Positions 54,330-63,367 of a DNA stretch of 64,000 nt are shown here, in pieces. The notes beneath the pieces are model-generated. The model ran no database searches, was not told the origin of the DNA, and worked only from the letters and a program-made list of their open reading frames with translations. Numbering within the stretch: the first letter of the stretch is position 1; each line of letters begins with the position of its first letter. This stretch comes from Nocardioides sp. ChNu-153 (lineage in GTDB: Bacteria; Actinomycetota; Actinomycetes; Propionibacteriales; Nocardioidaceae). The position numbers and the translations under genes were made by a program. The stretch is from NCBI RefSeq assembly GCF_030466625.1, contig NZ_JADEVT010000013.1, positions 1 to 64,000 of the forward strand. Reading direction: 5' to 3'.

Positions 54330-57300
54330 GCCCGCACCGCCTCAGCCCCGTCCCGCAACCGCTGACTGATCACCGTCGAGACCCCGTCGCCTCGCATCGT
54401 CACGCCGTACAACGCGTCCCCGACCTCCATCGTCCTCTTCTGGTGGGTGATGACGAGGAGCTGCGAGCTCTCGCGGAGCTCCTCGTAGATCTGGAGCAGG
54501 CGCCCCAGGTTGGTGTCGTCGAGCGCCGCCTCGACCTCGTCCAGGATGTAGAACGGCGAGGGCCGCGCCTTGAACAGGGCGACGAGGAAGGCCACGGCGA
54601 CGAGCGAGCGCTCCCCGCCGGACAGCAACGACAGTCGCTTGACCTTCTTGCCCGGCGGGCGGGCCTCGACCTCGACCCCCGTGGTCAGCAGGTCGTCGGG
54701 GTCGGTGAGCAGCAGCCGCCCCTCCCCGCCCGGGAACAGCCGCGCGAAGACGTGGTCGAAGGCGGCCCGCACGTCCTCCCACGCCTCGCCGAAGACCTGC
54801 TCCACCCGGGCGTCGACCTCGCGCACGATGTCGAGCAGGTCGCGCCGCGTGCGGCGCACGTCCTCCAGCTGCTCGGTGAGGAACTGGTGGCGCTCCTCGA
54901 GCGCCGCGAACTCCTCGAGCGCGAGCGGGTTGACCTTGCCGAGCTGGGCCAGCGCCCGCTCGGCGGCGAGCAGCCGCTTCGCCTGCTCGTCGCGCACGTA
55001 CGGCGTGGTCCGCGGCGCCGCCGGCTCGTCGCCGTCCCCCGCCTCGTCGCCGTCGCCCACCACGTCGCCGCCCGTCGCCTCCGGCGGCAGCGGGACGGGC
55101 ACGTCGGGGCCGTACTCGGCGACGAGCACGTCGGCCTCGACGCCCAGCTCCTCGATCGCCCGGTCCTCGAGCTGCTCGATGCGCATGCGCTGCTGGGCGC
55201 GGGCCATCTCGTCGCGGTGGACGCTGTCGACGAGCTGGTCGTGCTCGCGCGCGAGGTCGCGGAGCCGGGCGCGCACGGCGAGCAGCTGCTCCTCGCGCTC
55301 CCGGCGCGACTCCTCGACCTGGGTACGGCGGACCGCGGCCTCGGCGACGGACAGCTCGAGGCGGGCGAGGGCGACGTCGGCGCCGGCGACGACCGCGCGC
55401 GCGGCGGCGGCCTGGCGGCGTACCCGCTCGCGGCGCTCGGCGGCCCGGGCGCGGGCCTCGCGCTCCTGCCGGGCCTGGCGCAGCAGGCTGTCGGCGCGGC
55501 CGGTCAGGGAGCGGGTGCGCTCCTCGGAGGTGCGCAGCGCGAGACGGGCGTCCATCTCGGCCTGGCGGGCGTCGCGGGCCGCGGCGGCCAGCTCCTCCCG
55601 GTCGGCGGTGTCGGGCTCCTCCTCGGGCGCGGACTCGGCCCGGGCCAGCCGCTCCTCCAGGTCGGCGAGGCCGGCCACGCCCTCGTCGCGCGCCCGCTCA
55701 GCGGCGGCGATGGCGGCGCCGAGACGCTCGGCCTCGCCCCGGGCGGCGCGGGCGTGGGCGCCGTGCTGCGCCAGCTCCTCGGCCACGGCGGCCAGGGCGG
55801 CGTCGGACTCGTGGAGCCGGGCGAGCGACACGTCCACCCGCTGGCGGGCGGTGGCACGCTGGGTCTCGGCGGAGCGCAGGGTGAAGGTGAGCCGCTCGAC
55901 GTCGGCGCTCGCGGACGCGAGGGCCGCGGCCGCCTCGTCGACCGCGGCCTGCACCTCCAGCAGGCTCGGCTGCGCCTGGGAGCCGCCGACCGCGTGGTGC
56001 CCGCCCAGCACGTCGCCGTCGCGGGTCACGGCCACGAGCCCGGGGGCGTCGGCGAGCAGGGCCGTGGCCGCTCCGAGGTCGTCCACGACCACGACGCCCG
56101 CCAGGAGCCGGTCGACCGCCGCCCGCACCTCGGCCGGAGCGTCGACGACCTCGCGGGCCCAGGTGGCCCCGGCGGGCAGGTCGGGCACCGGCCCCCCTGC
56201 GGCGCCCGGCCCGTCGGCCACGACGAGGCTGGCGCGGCCGGCGTCGTCGCGCTTGAGGAGGTCGATCGCGGCGAGCGCGGCGTGACGACCGGCGACGACG
56301 ACCGCGTCGGCGGCGGGGCCGAGGGCGGCGGCGACGGCGCTCTCGAACCCGGGTCGCACGGCGAGGACGGACGCGACCGGACCCAGCACGCCGTCGACCC
56401 GGTCACCCGCGGCGAGCAGCGCCCCCGCCGCGTCCTTGCGGGCCAGGCCCAGCTCGAGCGCCTCCTTGCGGGCGACGAGCGCGGCCCGGCGCTGCTCGGC
56501 CTGCTGCAGCGCGGCCTGCACCCCGGCGATCGTCTCCTCGACCTCGGCCAGCGCCTCGCTCGCCTCCTCGTGCTCGGCGTCGAGGCCCTCCTCGCCCGCG
56601 TCGAGGCCCGCGACCTCGGTCTCGAGCGCGGTGAAGTCGCGCTGCGCCTGCTCGGCACGGGCGACCGCGTCGGCGCGGGCCAGCACGAGCCGGCCCACCT
56701 CGTCCTCCGCCGCCCGGGCGCGGGAGCGGACCGCGTTGACCTGCCCGACGAGACGGGCCAGGCCCTCGCGGCGGTCGGCGGCGGCGCGCTGCAGCGCCGC
56801 GATCCGTCGTTCCTCCGCCGTGGCGGCCTCCTCGGCCTCCGCGCGGCGGGCGACGGCCTGCTCGAGGGCGGCCGCCCGCTCCGCGACCTCGGCGGCGCCG
56901 CGCTCCTCCTCCTCGCGCGCCCGGGCGGCGTCGGCCTCGAGCCGGTCGGGGTCGCGGCCCGTGCCCACGGGCCCCTCCCCCACCTGCGAGGTGCGCACGC
57001 GCTCGGCGGCGAGCGACCGGGTGCCCTGGAGGCGGTCGCGCAGGCCCGCCAGGGCGAACCACGTCTCCTGGACCGCCGCGAGCGCCGGCAGGTCCTCCCG
57101 CAGCGCCGCCTCGACGCTCGCCTCCCGGGCCCGCGCCGCCTCGAGCTCGGCGGCCACCGCGGCGCGGCGCTCCAGCAGGACGGTCTCGTCCGCGATCTCC
57201 TGGGCCAGCGCCTCACGGGCGGTGACGAGGTCGTCGGCCAGCAGCCGGGAGCGCGCGTCGCGGGCGTCGGCCTGCACGGTCTGGGCGCGCCGCGCCACCT

Positions 57301-57928
57301 CGGCCTGGCGGCCCAGCGGCTTGAGCTGACGGCGGATCTCGCTGAGCAGGTCGGCCAGGCGGTGCAGGTTGCCCTCGGTGGCGTCGAGCTTCCGGAGCGC
57401 CTTCTCCTTGCGCTTGCGGTGCTTGAGGACGCCCGCGGCCTCCTCGATGAACCCGCGGCGCTCCTCGGGGGTGGCGCGCAGGATCGAGTCGAGCTGGCCC
57501 TGGCCGACGATGACGTGCATCTCGCGCCCGATGCCCGAGTCGCTCAGCAGCTCCTGCACGTCGAGCAGCCGGCAGGCGGTGCCGTTGATCGCGTACTCCG
57601 AGCCGCCGTTGCGGAACATCGTGCGGCTGATGGTGACCTCGGCGTACTCGATGGGGAGGGCGCCGTCGGTGTTGTCGATCGTCAGCTGCACCTCCGCCCG
57701 GCCCAGCGGCGGGCGGCCCGAGGTGCCCGCGAAGATGACGTCCTCCATCTTGCCGCCGCGCAGGCTCTTGGCCCCCTGCTCGCCCATGACCCAGGCGAGC
57801 GCGTCGACGACGTTGGACTTGCCCGACCCGTTGGGGCCGACGATGCAGGTGATGCCGGGCTCGAGCTGCAGGGTCGTCGAGGACGCGAAGGACTTGAACC
57901 CCTTGAGGGTCAGGCTCTTCAGGTACAC
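54326..57928 (-). CDS. smc: Chromosome segregation protein SMC
   Basis: Condensin ATPase that organises the chromosome. The 1200-residue protein has Walker A GPNGSGKSN at 31-39, two long coiled coils (about 165-510 and 660-1020) rich in Ala, Glu and Arg, a hinge near 515-640 (GVLGPVASVLAVRPGFESAV), and the C-terminal signature LSGGERSLVAVAFL with Walker B PFYILDEVEAALDD. GTG at 57928 has GAGGAGGG upstream. An acidic Asp/Glu/Gly insert (about 965-990) interrupts the second coil. The last codon overlaps the thioesterase gene. Confidence 0.97.
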   Translation of the reverse strand: MYLKSLTLKGFKSFASSTTLQLEPGITCIVGPNGSGKSNVVDALAWVMGEQGAKSLRGGKMEDVIFAGTSGRPPLGRAEVQLTIDNTDGALPIEYAEVTISRTMFRNGGSEYAINGTACRLLDVQELLSDSGIGREMHVIVGQGQLDSILRATPEERRGFIEEAAGVLKHRKRKEKALRKLDATEGNLHRLADLLSEIRRQLKPLGRQAEVARRAQTVQADARDARSRLLADDLVTAREALAQEIADETVLLERRAAVAAELEAARAREASVEAALREDLPALAAVQETWFALAGLRDRLQGTRSLAAERVRTSQVGEGPVGTGRDPDRLEADAARAREEEERGAAEVAERAAALEQAVARRAEAEEAATAEERRIAALQRAAADRREGLARLVGQVNAVRSRARAAEDEVGRLVLARADAVARAEQAQRDFTALETEVAGLDAGEEGLDAEHEEASEALAEVEETIAGVQAALQQAEQRRAALVARKEALELGLARKDAAGALLAAGDRVDGVLGPVASVLAVRPGFESAVAAALGPAADAVVVAGRHAALAAIDLLKRDDAGRASLVVADGPGAAGGPVPDLPAGATWAREVVDAPAEVRAAVDRLLAGVVVVDDLGAATALLADAPGLVAVTRDGDVLGGHHAVGGSQAQPSLLEVQAAVDEAAAALASASADVERLTFTLRSAETQRATARQRVDVSLARLHESDAALAAVAEELAQHGAHARAARGEAERLGAAIAAAERARDEGVAGLADLEERLARAESAPEEEPDTADREELAAAARDARQAEMDARLALRTSEERTRSLTGRADSLLRQARQEREARARAAERRERVRRQAAAARAVVAGADVALARLELSVAEAAVRRTQVEESRREREEQLLAVRARLRDLAREHDQLVDSVHRDEMARAQQRMRIEQLEDRAIEELGVEADVLVAEYGPDVPVPLPPEATGGDVVGDGDEAGDGDEPAAPRTTPYVRDEQAKRLLAAERALAQLGKVNPLALEEFAALEERHQFLTEQLEDVRRTRRDLLDIVREVDARVEQVFGEAWEDVRAAFDHVFARLFPGGEGRLLLTDPDDLLTTGVEVEARPPGKKVKRLSLLSGGERSLVAVAFLVALFKARPSPFYILDEVEAALDDTNLGRLLQIYEELRESSQLLVITHQKRTMEVGDALYGVTMRGDGVSTVISQRLRDGAEAVRA

Positions 57929-57984
57929 GCGCGCCCTCCTCGCCGGCCGCCGCGCCGGACCCTCGCGGGCCCGTGCGTCGGGCC

Positions 57985-57990
57985 AGGCTA
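57985..57990 (-). promoter_or_regulatory. Probable -10 box of smc
   Basis: TAGCCT on the minus strand, 57 bases before the smc GTG, with a ribosome binding site in between. Confidence 0.4.
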
Positions 57991-58035
57991 GTACGCCGCA
58001 CCCCCGGCCCGCGGGCGGCGACCGGCCCGCGGCGC

Positions 58036-59259
58036 CTACTCCCCCGCGTGGGCGATGTGCGGCAGCTGGCGCCAGATGAGGACGAGGATGAGCGCCGAGC
58101 CGACGAAGCCGAACCACAGCGTGGCGCGCACCCCGCCGTACTGCGCGAGCACGCCGCCCAGCAGGGCCCCGACGACGAGGCCGGCCTGCATCCCCAGGAG
58201 GTAGACGCTGGTGACGCGCCCCTGCACGTGCGCCGGTACGGCGCGCTGCCGCACCGTCGTCGACGTGGTCCCCCAGATCGACGCCTGCACCCCGAACGCG
58301 CCGAGCACGAGCATCGCCACGGCCGGCCACGTCGTCAGGGCCAGGATCCCGTGCGTCGCGGTCTCCACCAGGAGGCCGACGCGCATCATCGAGCCCAGCG
58401 AGAAGCGGCGCTCGAGCGGCCCGTAGGCCAGCGCCCCGACGATGCCGCCGACGGCCGCGCACGCCGTGAGGAGGCCGAAGCCGAAGCCGCCCAGCCCGAG
58501 CCGGTCGTCGGCGTACACGACGAGCACCGACCACGTGGCGCCGAAGGTGACGTTGAAGGTCAGGATGGTGAGCGCGAGCGTGCGCACCGCCGCGTGCCGC
58601 GCCAGCCAGGCCACGCCGTCAGCGGCATCGCGGAACAGCGACCGCTCCCCCGCCGGCGGCACCAGCGACGGCAGCCGCAGGCGGGCGACCTGCAGCACCA
58701 CCAGCGCGATGCAGACGCCCTGGGCGACGACGGGCCACACGGTGCCGGCGACGAAGAGCGCGGCGCCCAGCGGCGGTCCGGCGAGCTGGTTGATCGTCAT
58801 CACGCCGACCATCACGCGGGCGTTCGCGACGCCGAGGTCCTTCTTCTCCACCAGCATCGGCATCAGCGTGGAGGCGGTCGTGTCGCTGAAGCACTCGGCC
58901 GTCCCGAGCAGGAAGAGGCTGACGAGCACCCAGGTGACGCTGACGACGTCGGTGGCGATCGCCGCCCCCAGCACCGCCACCACGCCGAGCCGCACGAGGT
59001 TGGTGCCGAGCATCAGCAGGCGCCGGTCCACCCGGTCGGCCACCACCCCGGAGTAGAGGCCGAACAGCACCCAGGGGACGCGGGGCGCGGCGGCGCCGAG
59101 GGCGACGAGGAAGGGGTCGGACGTCAGCGAGGCCAGCAGCAGGGGGCCTGCGGCGATCATCACGCCGTCGGCGAGGTTCGCGGTCCAGAAGGCCAGGACG
59201 AGGTGGCGGAAACCGGGCCCGAGGCGCGCCGGCGCGATGAACTCCCAGATCCGACCCAC
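58036..59259 (-). CDS. MFS transporter, probable drug/solute efflux
   Basis: A 407-residue membrane protein with 11-12 hydrophobic segments and MFS loop patterns: GLYSGVVADRVDRRLLM between helices 2 and 3, matching the MFS_3/enterobactin exporter-like branch (TAECFSDTTASTLMPMLV, ANARVMVGVMTINQLAGPPLGA). Substrate unknown. GTG at 59259 is nine bases after TAACCT; no ribosome binding site is evident. It is separated from smc by 107 bp. Confidence 0.88.
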   Translation of the reverse strand: MGRIWEFIAPARLGPGFRHLVLAFWTANLADGVMIAAGPLLLASLTSDPFLVALGAAAPRVPWVLFGLYSGVVADRVDRRLLMLGTNLVRLGVVAVLGAAIATDVVSVTWVLVSLFLLGTAECFSDTTASTLMPMLVEKKDLGVANARVMVGVMTINQLAGPPLGAALFVAGTVWPVVAQGVCIALVVLQVARLRLPSLVPPAGERSLFRDAADGVAWLARHAAVRTLALTILTFNVTFGATWSVLVVYADDRLGLGGFGFGLLTACAAVGGIVGALAYGPLERRFSLGSMMRVGLLVETATHGILALTTWPAVAMLVLGAFGVQASIWGTTSTTVRQRAVPAHVQGRVTSVYLLGMQAGLVVGALLGGVLAQYGGVRATLWFGFVGSALILVLIWRQLPHIAHAGE

Positions 59260-59268
59260 GGTCGGAGG

Positions 59269-59274
59269 AGGTTA
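59269..59274 (-). promoter_or_regulatory. Possible -10 box of the MFS gene
   Basis: TAACCT on the minus strand, nine bases before the GTG at 59259; would leave a leader of about two bases. Confidence 0.35.
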
Positions 59275-59321
59275 CGCGGATCGGTCCCGCGGCCGGAATC
59301 GGGCCGCGCGGGGGGTGGTGC

Positions 59322-59528
59322 TCAGGCGGGCTGCAGCTGGTCCGCCGACTCCTCGATGTCGAGGAGGACGGCGGCGTGCGCCGCGGTCAGGCGGTCGTTC
59401 TCCGCCTGGAGGCGCAGGACGAGCTGCTCCAGGTCGCCGACCCGGGCGCGCAGGCGGGCGTTGTCCACCTCGAGGCGGGAGGGGACCCGACGGTCGCTGT
59501 CCAGGTAGCCGATCAGCGCCTTGGCCAT
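59322..59528 (-). CDS. Small coiled-coil protein
   Basis: A 68-residue protein: ALIGYLDSDRRVPSRLEV, then a heptad-like helix (NARLRARVGDLEQLVLRLQA) and an Ala/Glu-rich end. The helix should dimerise. Similar small proteins are found near mutM in actinomycetes by recollection; function unknown. ATG at 59528 has GGAGGAT upstream. It lies 85 bp after mutM, same strand. Confidence 0.75.
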   Translation of the reverse strand: MAKALIGYLDSDRRVPSRLEVDNARLRARVGDLEQLVLRLQAENDRLTAAHAAVLLDIEESADQLQPA

Positions 59529-59613
59529 GGAAGATCCTCCGGAGCACGTGCAGGTGGGTGGTGGGCGGCCCGGTCCGGGCCGTCGTCAAATGTCTCACCC
59601 GTTCCAGCGGGGG

Positions 59614-60519
59614 TCAATCCGACGCGACACCCGGGCGTTTCGGGGCCACCGCGGGCCTCGGGGAGCGCGCCGGGCGGGGTGCGGGCTGGCACCGCGGGCA
59701 CCAGGAGGACGAGCGGTTCATGAACGCGGTACGCCGGATCGCGGCGCCGCAGCGGCGGCACGGCCGGCCCTCCTGGCCGTAGGCGTCGAGCGAGCGGTCG
59801 AAGTAGCCCGACTCCCCGTTCACGTTCACGTAGAGGGCGTCGAACGAGGTGCCGCCCTGGGCCAGGGCCTCGGTCATGACGTCCCGCACGTTCGCCAGCA
59901 GCGTGCGCACCTCGACGGGCCGCAGCCGGTCCCCCGGGCGCTCGCCGTGCAGGCGGGTGCGCCACAGCGCCTCGTCGGCGTAGATGTTGCCGACCCCGGA
60001 GACGACCTTCTGGTCCAGCAGGATGCGCTTGACCGCCGAGCTGCGGCGCCGGACCGCGGCCACGAACGCGGCGTCGTCGAAGGCGGGGTCGAGCGGGTCG
60101 CGCGCGACGTGCGCCATCTCGGGCGGCAGCTCGGCGCCGCCGAGGCTCACGGCGAGCCCACCGAACATCCGCTGGTCGACGAAGCGGAGCTCGCGGCCCT
60201 CGTCCGCGCCGTCGAGGCGCAGCCGCACCCGCAGGTGGCGCTCGTCCGGCGCGTCGGGGGGCTGCACGAGCATCTGGCCGCTCATGCCGAGGTGGGCGGT
60301 CAGCGCGTCACCGCTGTCGAGCGGCAGCCACAGGTACTTGCCGCGGCGCCGGGCGCCGACGAGGGTGCGCCCGCGCAGGGCGGCGGCGAACCCGTCCGGG
60401 CCGCCGGGGTCCCGCCGTACCGGACGGGGGTGGAGGACCTCCACGTCCACGACCCGCGCGCCCACGACGTGGCGCTCCAGGCCGGCGCGGACGACCTCGA
60501 CCTCAGGGAGCTCCGGCAC
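59614..60519 (-). CDS. mutM: Formamidopyrimidine-DNA glycosylase (Fpg)
   Basis: Removes 8-oxoguanine and formamidopyrimidines. The 301-residue enzyme has the catalytic N-terminus PELPEVEVV (Pro2, Glu3), RRRGKYLWL with the DNA-contact Lys, the helix-two-turn-helix [12 protein letters not shown], and the zinc finger CRRCGAAI...SSSWCPRC. A 25-residue basic/Pro tail follows the finger. GTG at 60519 overlaps the rnc stop by 17 bases. Typical rnc-mutM order. Confidence 0.96.
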   Translation of the reverse strand: MPELPEVEVVRAGLERHVVGARVVDVEVLHPRPVRRDPGGPDGFAAALRGRTLVGARRRGKYLWLPLDSGDALTAHLGMSGQMLVQPPDAPDERHLRVRLRLDGADEGRELRFVDQRMFGGLAVSLGGAELPPEMAHVARDPLDPAFDDAAFVAAVRRRSSAVKRILLDQKVVSGVGNIYADEALWRTRLHGERPGDRLRPVEVRTLLANVRDVMTEALAQGGTSFDALYVNVNGESGYFDRSLDAYGQEGRPCRRCGAAIRRTAFMNRSSSWCPRCQPAPRPARSPRPAVAPKRPGVASD

Positions 60520-61354
60520 CCGGGTCGTCCGCAGGAGGGCTGGTCGGCGCGGCGCCGGCCGGCGCGGGGCTGGCCGGCGCGGCCGCGGCGATCTCGCCGT
60601 ACGCCGTCTGGGCGGCCAGCTGCTCCGCCTCCTTCTTCGAGCGGCCGACGCCGTGGCCGTACTCGCCCTCGCCCACGCGCACGCGGGCGGTGAAGGTCTT
60701 GAGGTGGTCGGGGCCCTCGTCGGTGATGAGGTACTCCGGGACGCCGAGGGCGCGCTCGGCGGCGAGCTCCTGCAGCGAGGTCTTCCAGTCGAGGCCGGCG
60801 CCCATGGCGGCGGCGGCCTCCATGACCGGGTCGAACAGGCGGTGCACGACGTCGGCGGCGACGGTGATGCCTCCGGAGAGGTGCACGGCGCCGATCACGG
60901 CCTCGAGGGTGTCGGAGAGGATCGACGGCTTGTCGCGCCCGCCGGTCGCCTCCTCGCCGCGCCCCAGCTTCAGGTGCTGGCCGAGCCCGATCGTGCGGGC
61001 GACGTCGGCCAGCGCGCGGGCGTTGACGACCGCGGCGCGCAGCTTCGCCAGCCGGCCCTCGGAGAGGTCCGGGTGCTGGGTGTAGAGCGTCTCGGTGACG
61101 ACGATGCCGAGCACGGAGTCACCGAGGAACTCGAGCCGCTCGTTGTGCGGCAGCCCACCGTTCTCGTAGGCGAACGAGCGGTGGGTGAGCGCACGCTGGA
61201 GCAGCTCGGGAGCCAACGAGGGGCTCCCGAGCGCTGCTCGGAGGTCGGCGTAGTCGGTCAGGACGTACGTCGGGTCGTGCGGGGGCGTCGCGTCGCCGGT
61301 CAGAGGACCTGGCGACGGCTCGCCTTGGCGCCGTACTGACCGCACGTGCCGCAC
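60503..61354 (-). CDS. rnc: Ribonuclease III
   Basis: Cuts double-stranded RNA, for example rRNA precursors. The catalytic domain is complete ([32 protein letters not shown]), followed by a dsRNA-binding domain ([25 protein letters not shown]). An Ala/Pro-rich tail of about 30 residues ends it. The start is unsure: GTG 61354 (given here) and GTG 61345 both lie inside rpmF and lack a ribosome binding site, while CTG 61303, in a CTGA overlap with the rpmF stop, would begin just before the family's usual N-terminus. Confidence 0.9.
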   Translation of the reverse strand: MRHVRSVRRQGEPSPGPLTGDATPPHDPTYVLTDYADLRAALGSPSLAPELLQRALTHRSFAYENGGLPHNERLEFLGDSVLGIVVTETLYTQHPDLSEGRLAKLRAAVVNARALADVARTIGLGQHLKLGRGEEATGGRDKPSILSDTLEAVIGAVHLSGGITVAADVVHRLFDPVMEAAAAMGAGLDWKTSLQELAAERALGVPEYLITDEGPDHLKTFTARVRVGEGEYGHGVGRSKKEAEQLAAQTAYGEIAAAAPASPAPAGAAPTSPPADDPGAGAP

Positions 61355-61485
61355 GCGCGGTGCGGGAGGTGCTGGGCACCGCAGGCGGGGTTGGCGCAGG
61401 TCACCAGCGAGGGCACGGACGCCTTCCAGGCCGAGCGACGGTGACGGGTGTTGCTGCGCGACATCTTCCGCTTCGGGACAGCCAC
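61300..61485 (-). CDS. rpmF: 50S ribosomal protein L32
   Basis: A 61-residue ribosomal protein: [19 protein letters not shown] at the start and a zinc-ribbon with Cys30, Cys35, Cys46 and Cys49 (CANPAC, CGTCG). This is the zinc-binding form of L32. GTG at 61485 has GAGGAGAAG upstream. It follows the DUF177 gene by 82 bp, the widespread yceD-rpmF pair, and its 3' end overlaps the likely rnc reading frame. Confidence 0.97.
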   Translation of the reverse strand: MAVPKRKMSRSNTRHRRSAWKASVPSLVTCANPACGAQHLPHRACGTCGQYGAKASRRQVL

Positions 61486-61567
61486 TTTTCTTCTCCTCGA
61501 ATCACGCCGGCTGGCGCCGGCCGTTCCACACCCACCGGGGAACCGGTGAGCCCCCGGGTGGGGACGT

Positions 61568-62137
61568 TCAGTTGTCGTGCCTGTGCGGGCCCGCCGTGTC
61601 CGGCGCACCGTCGCGTCCTGAGCCCAGCGCCTCGGTGAGACCGGCCCACCTCGGGTCGATCGCCTCGCCGTGCGTGTGCTCCGGGTCGTCCGCGAGCCTG
61701 GCGCCGCACTCGACGCACAGGCCCGGGCAGTCCTCCGAGCACAGCGGCTGGAACGGCAGCGCGAGCACCACCGCGTCCCGCAGCACCGGCTCCAGGTCGA
61801 CCAGGTCGTCCTCGAGCCGGCGAACGCCGGACTCCTCGTCGTCCTCGACCTCGAGCCCGGCCTGGCCGTCGTCGTGCACGAACAGCTCCTGGAAGGTCGC
61901 CGACGCGTCGTCGGTGATCTCCTCCAGGCACCGCACGCACTCGCCGACGAGCTCGACGTGCGCCGTACCCGTGACCAGGACGCCCTCCATGACCGCCTCC
62001 AGCCGCAGGTCGAGGTCGACCGGCGAGCCTTCGGGGACACCGAGGACCTCGATGCCGAGATCTGCCGGTGCCGGCACCGTGGTGACCACCTCGTGCTGGG
62101 ACCCTGCTCGGCGGCCCAGCTCGCGGGTGTCGATCAC
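61568..62137 (-). CDS. YceD/DUF177 family protein
   Basis: A 189-residue protein linked to 23S rRNA/ribosome accumulation in other bacteria. Features: the VECVRCLEEI-like segment GECVRCLEE, then an acidic stretch (VEDDEESGVRRLEDDL) and CSEDCPGLCVECG with its Cys residues. The C-terminal Gly/His/Asp tail is variable. GTG at 62137 lacks a ribosome binding site; a TTGGCC-TAGTCT promoter lies at 62207-62236. It precedes rpmF in the conserved order. Confidence 0.92.
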   Translation of the reverse strand: MIDTRELGRRAGSQHEVVTTVPAPADLGIEVLGVPEGSPVDLDLRLEAVMEGVLVTGTAHVELVGECVRCLEEITDDASATFQELFVHDDGQAGLEVEDDEESGVRRLEDDLVDLEPVLRDAVVLALPFQPLCSEDCPGLCVECGARLADDPEHTHGEAIDPRWAGLTEALGSGRDGAPDTAGPHRHDN

Positions 62138-62206
62138 GAGCGGCGCTCTCGGGTCCAGACGGGTCAGGGGATCACTTCCGGTGCTGGGGCAGGACAGAAC
62201 CGGGAA

Positions 62207-62236
62207 AGACTAACCACCCGCGACGGGCTGGGCCAA
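62207..62236 (-). promoter_or_regulatory. Probable promoter of DUF177-rpmF-rnc-mutM
   Basis: TTGGCC (62236-62231) and TAGTCT (62212-62207) on the minus strand are 18 bases apart, the same arrangement as the rpsB promoter. Confidence 0.5.
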
Positions 62237-62260
62237 ACCGCTGGCCCCCCGGGCCGGGCC

Positions 62261-62761
62261 TCACACCCCGCCGGCGCCGCCGCGACGCTCGGCGAGCCGC
62301 GCCAGCAGCCGCTCGTGGACCGCCGGCGACAGGAACGGCGCGACGTCACCGCCGAGCGACGCCACCTCCTTGACCAGGCTCGACGACACGTGGGTGAGCT
62401 CGGGGCGGGCGGCGACGAACACCGTCTCGACGCCGCTGAGGTGGTCGTTCATGCGCGCCATCGGCAGCTCGTACTCGAGGTCGCCCGCCCCCCGCAGCCC
62501 CTTCACCAGCGCCGCGGCGCCCTGCTCGGCGCAGAAGTCGGTGAGCAGCCCGGAGAAGCCGGCGACGCGCACGTTGGGCAGGCCCGCGGTGGCCTCGGCG
62601 AGCATCTCGAGGCGCTCGTCGTCGCTGAAGAGCCGCCGCTTGGAGGCGTTGACCCCGACCGCGACGACGACCTCGTCGAACAGGCGCGCGGCGCGCGTGA
62701 CGATGTCGACGTGACCGAGGGTGACCGGGTCGAAGGAACCGGGGCAGACGGCGCGGGTCAT
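62261..62761 (-). CDS. coaD: CoaD part of the fused frame, with its own start
   Basis: An ATG at 62761 with GGAGG five bases upstream begins a 166-residue, full-length CoaD in the same frame as rsmD. This is the standard CoaD start (TRAVCPGSFDP). So free CoaD may be produced by internal initiation in addition to the fusion. Typical enzyme length 160-170. Confidence 0.75.
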   Translation of the reverse strand: MTRAVCPGSFDPVTLGHVDIVTRAARLFDEVVVAVGVNASKRRLFSDDERLEMLAEATAGLPNVRVAGFSGLLTDFCAEQGAAALVKGLRGAGDLEYELPMARMNDHLSGVETVFVAARPELTHVSSSLVKEVASLGGDVAPFLSPAVHERLLARLAERRGGAGGV

Positions 62762-63367
62762 GGGGTCCTCCGGGGGATCCTCGGGGGTCTCCTCGGGGTC
62801 GGCCGAGGCCGCGCGACCGTACCAGAGCGTCGTCTCGCCGTAGCGCTTCGACGTCACGCGCTCGAGGCCGTCCGGCCAGGCCGGCTCGGGGCTGCGCGAG
62901 GAGCGCTCGACGACGACGAGCGCGTCCGGCGCCAGCCAGCCGCCGGCCACGAGCGCGGCCAGGTCCGCGGCGACCGCCGCGTCCGCCAGCGGGTACGGCG
63001 GGTCGCTGAACACGACGTCGTACCGCTGCGGCGCCGGCCCGGCGAGGGCGGTGGCGACGGTGGCGCGGAGCACGGTCGCCGCCGCGCCCGCCCCCACCTC
63101 GCGGGCGTTGGCCCGCACGAGGGCGTGCGTGCGCTGGTCGTGCTCGACGAGGAGCACCGATGCGGCCCCGCGCGACCACGCCTCGAGCCCGACGGCGCCG
63201 GAGCCGGCGTACAGGTCGAGCACCGCGGTGCCCTCCAGCGAGCCGAGCCGGGCCTCCAGCGCCGAGAAGAGCGCCTCGCGCACGCGGTCGGAGGTGGGCC
63301 GCGTGGCGTCGCCCCGCGGGGTGCTCAGCCGGCGCCCGCCCGCTCGGCCCGCGACGATGCGGGTCAC
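62261..63367 (-). CDS. rsmD-coaD: Fused RsmD-CoaD: 16S rRNA G966 methyltransferase + phosphopantetheine adenylyltransferase
   Basis: One 368-residue frame without a stop joins two normally separate proteins. Residues 1-184 are RsmD (TRIVAGRAGGRRL, SAM motif DLYAGSGAVGLEA at 51-63, catalytic SDPPY at 121-125). Residues 185-202 are an acidic/Pro linker (ADPEETPEDPPEDP). Residues 203-368 are CoaD, which makes dephospho-CoA (CPGSFDPVTLGHVDI, with the His of the nucleotidyltransferase motif, and SSSLVKEVASLGG). GTG at 63367 overlaps the recG stop (GTGA). CoaD can also start alone at 62761. Confidence 0.9.
   Translation of the reverse strand: MTRIVAGRAGGRRLSTPRGDATRPTSDRVREALFSALEARLGSLEGTAVLDLYAGSGAVGLEAWSRGAASVLLVEHDQRTHALVRANAREVGAGAAATVLRATVATALAGPAPQRYDVVFSDPPYPLADAAVAADLAALVAGGWLAPDALVVVERSSRSPEPAWPDGLERVTSKRYGETTLWYGRAASADPEETPEDPPEDPMTRAVCPGSFDPVTLGHVDIVTRAARLFDEVVVAVGVNASKRRLFSDDERLEMLAEATAGLPNVRVAGFSGLLTDFCAEQGAAALVKGLRGAGDLEYELPMARMNDHLSGVETVFVAARPELTHVSSSLVKEVASLGGDVAPFLSPAVHERLLARLAERRGGAGGV

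Noticed and set aside
54314..57991. A 1225-codon plus-strand frame opposite smc
   Set aside because: Low-complexity translation with no motif; smc on the other strand is certain and explains the open frame.
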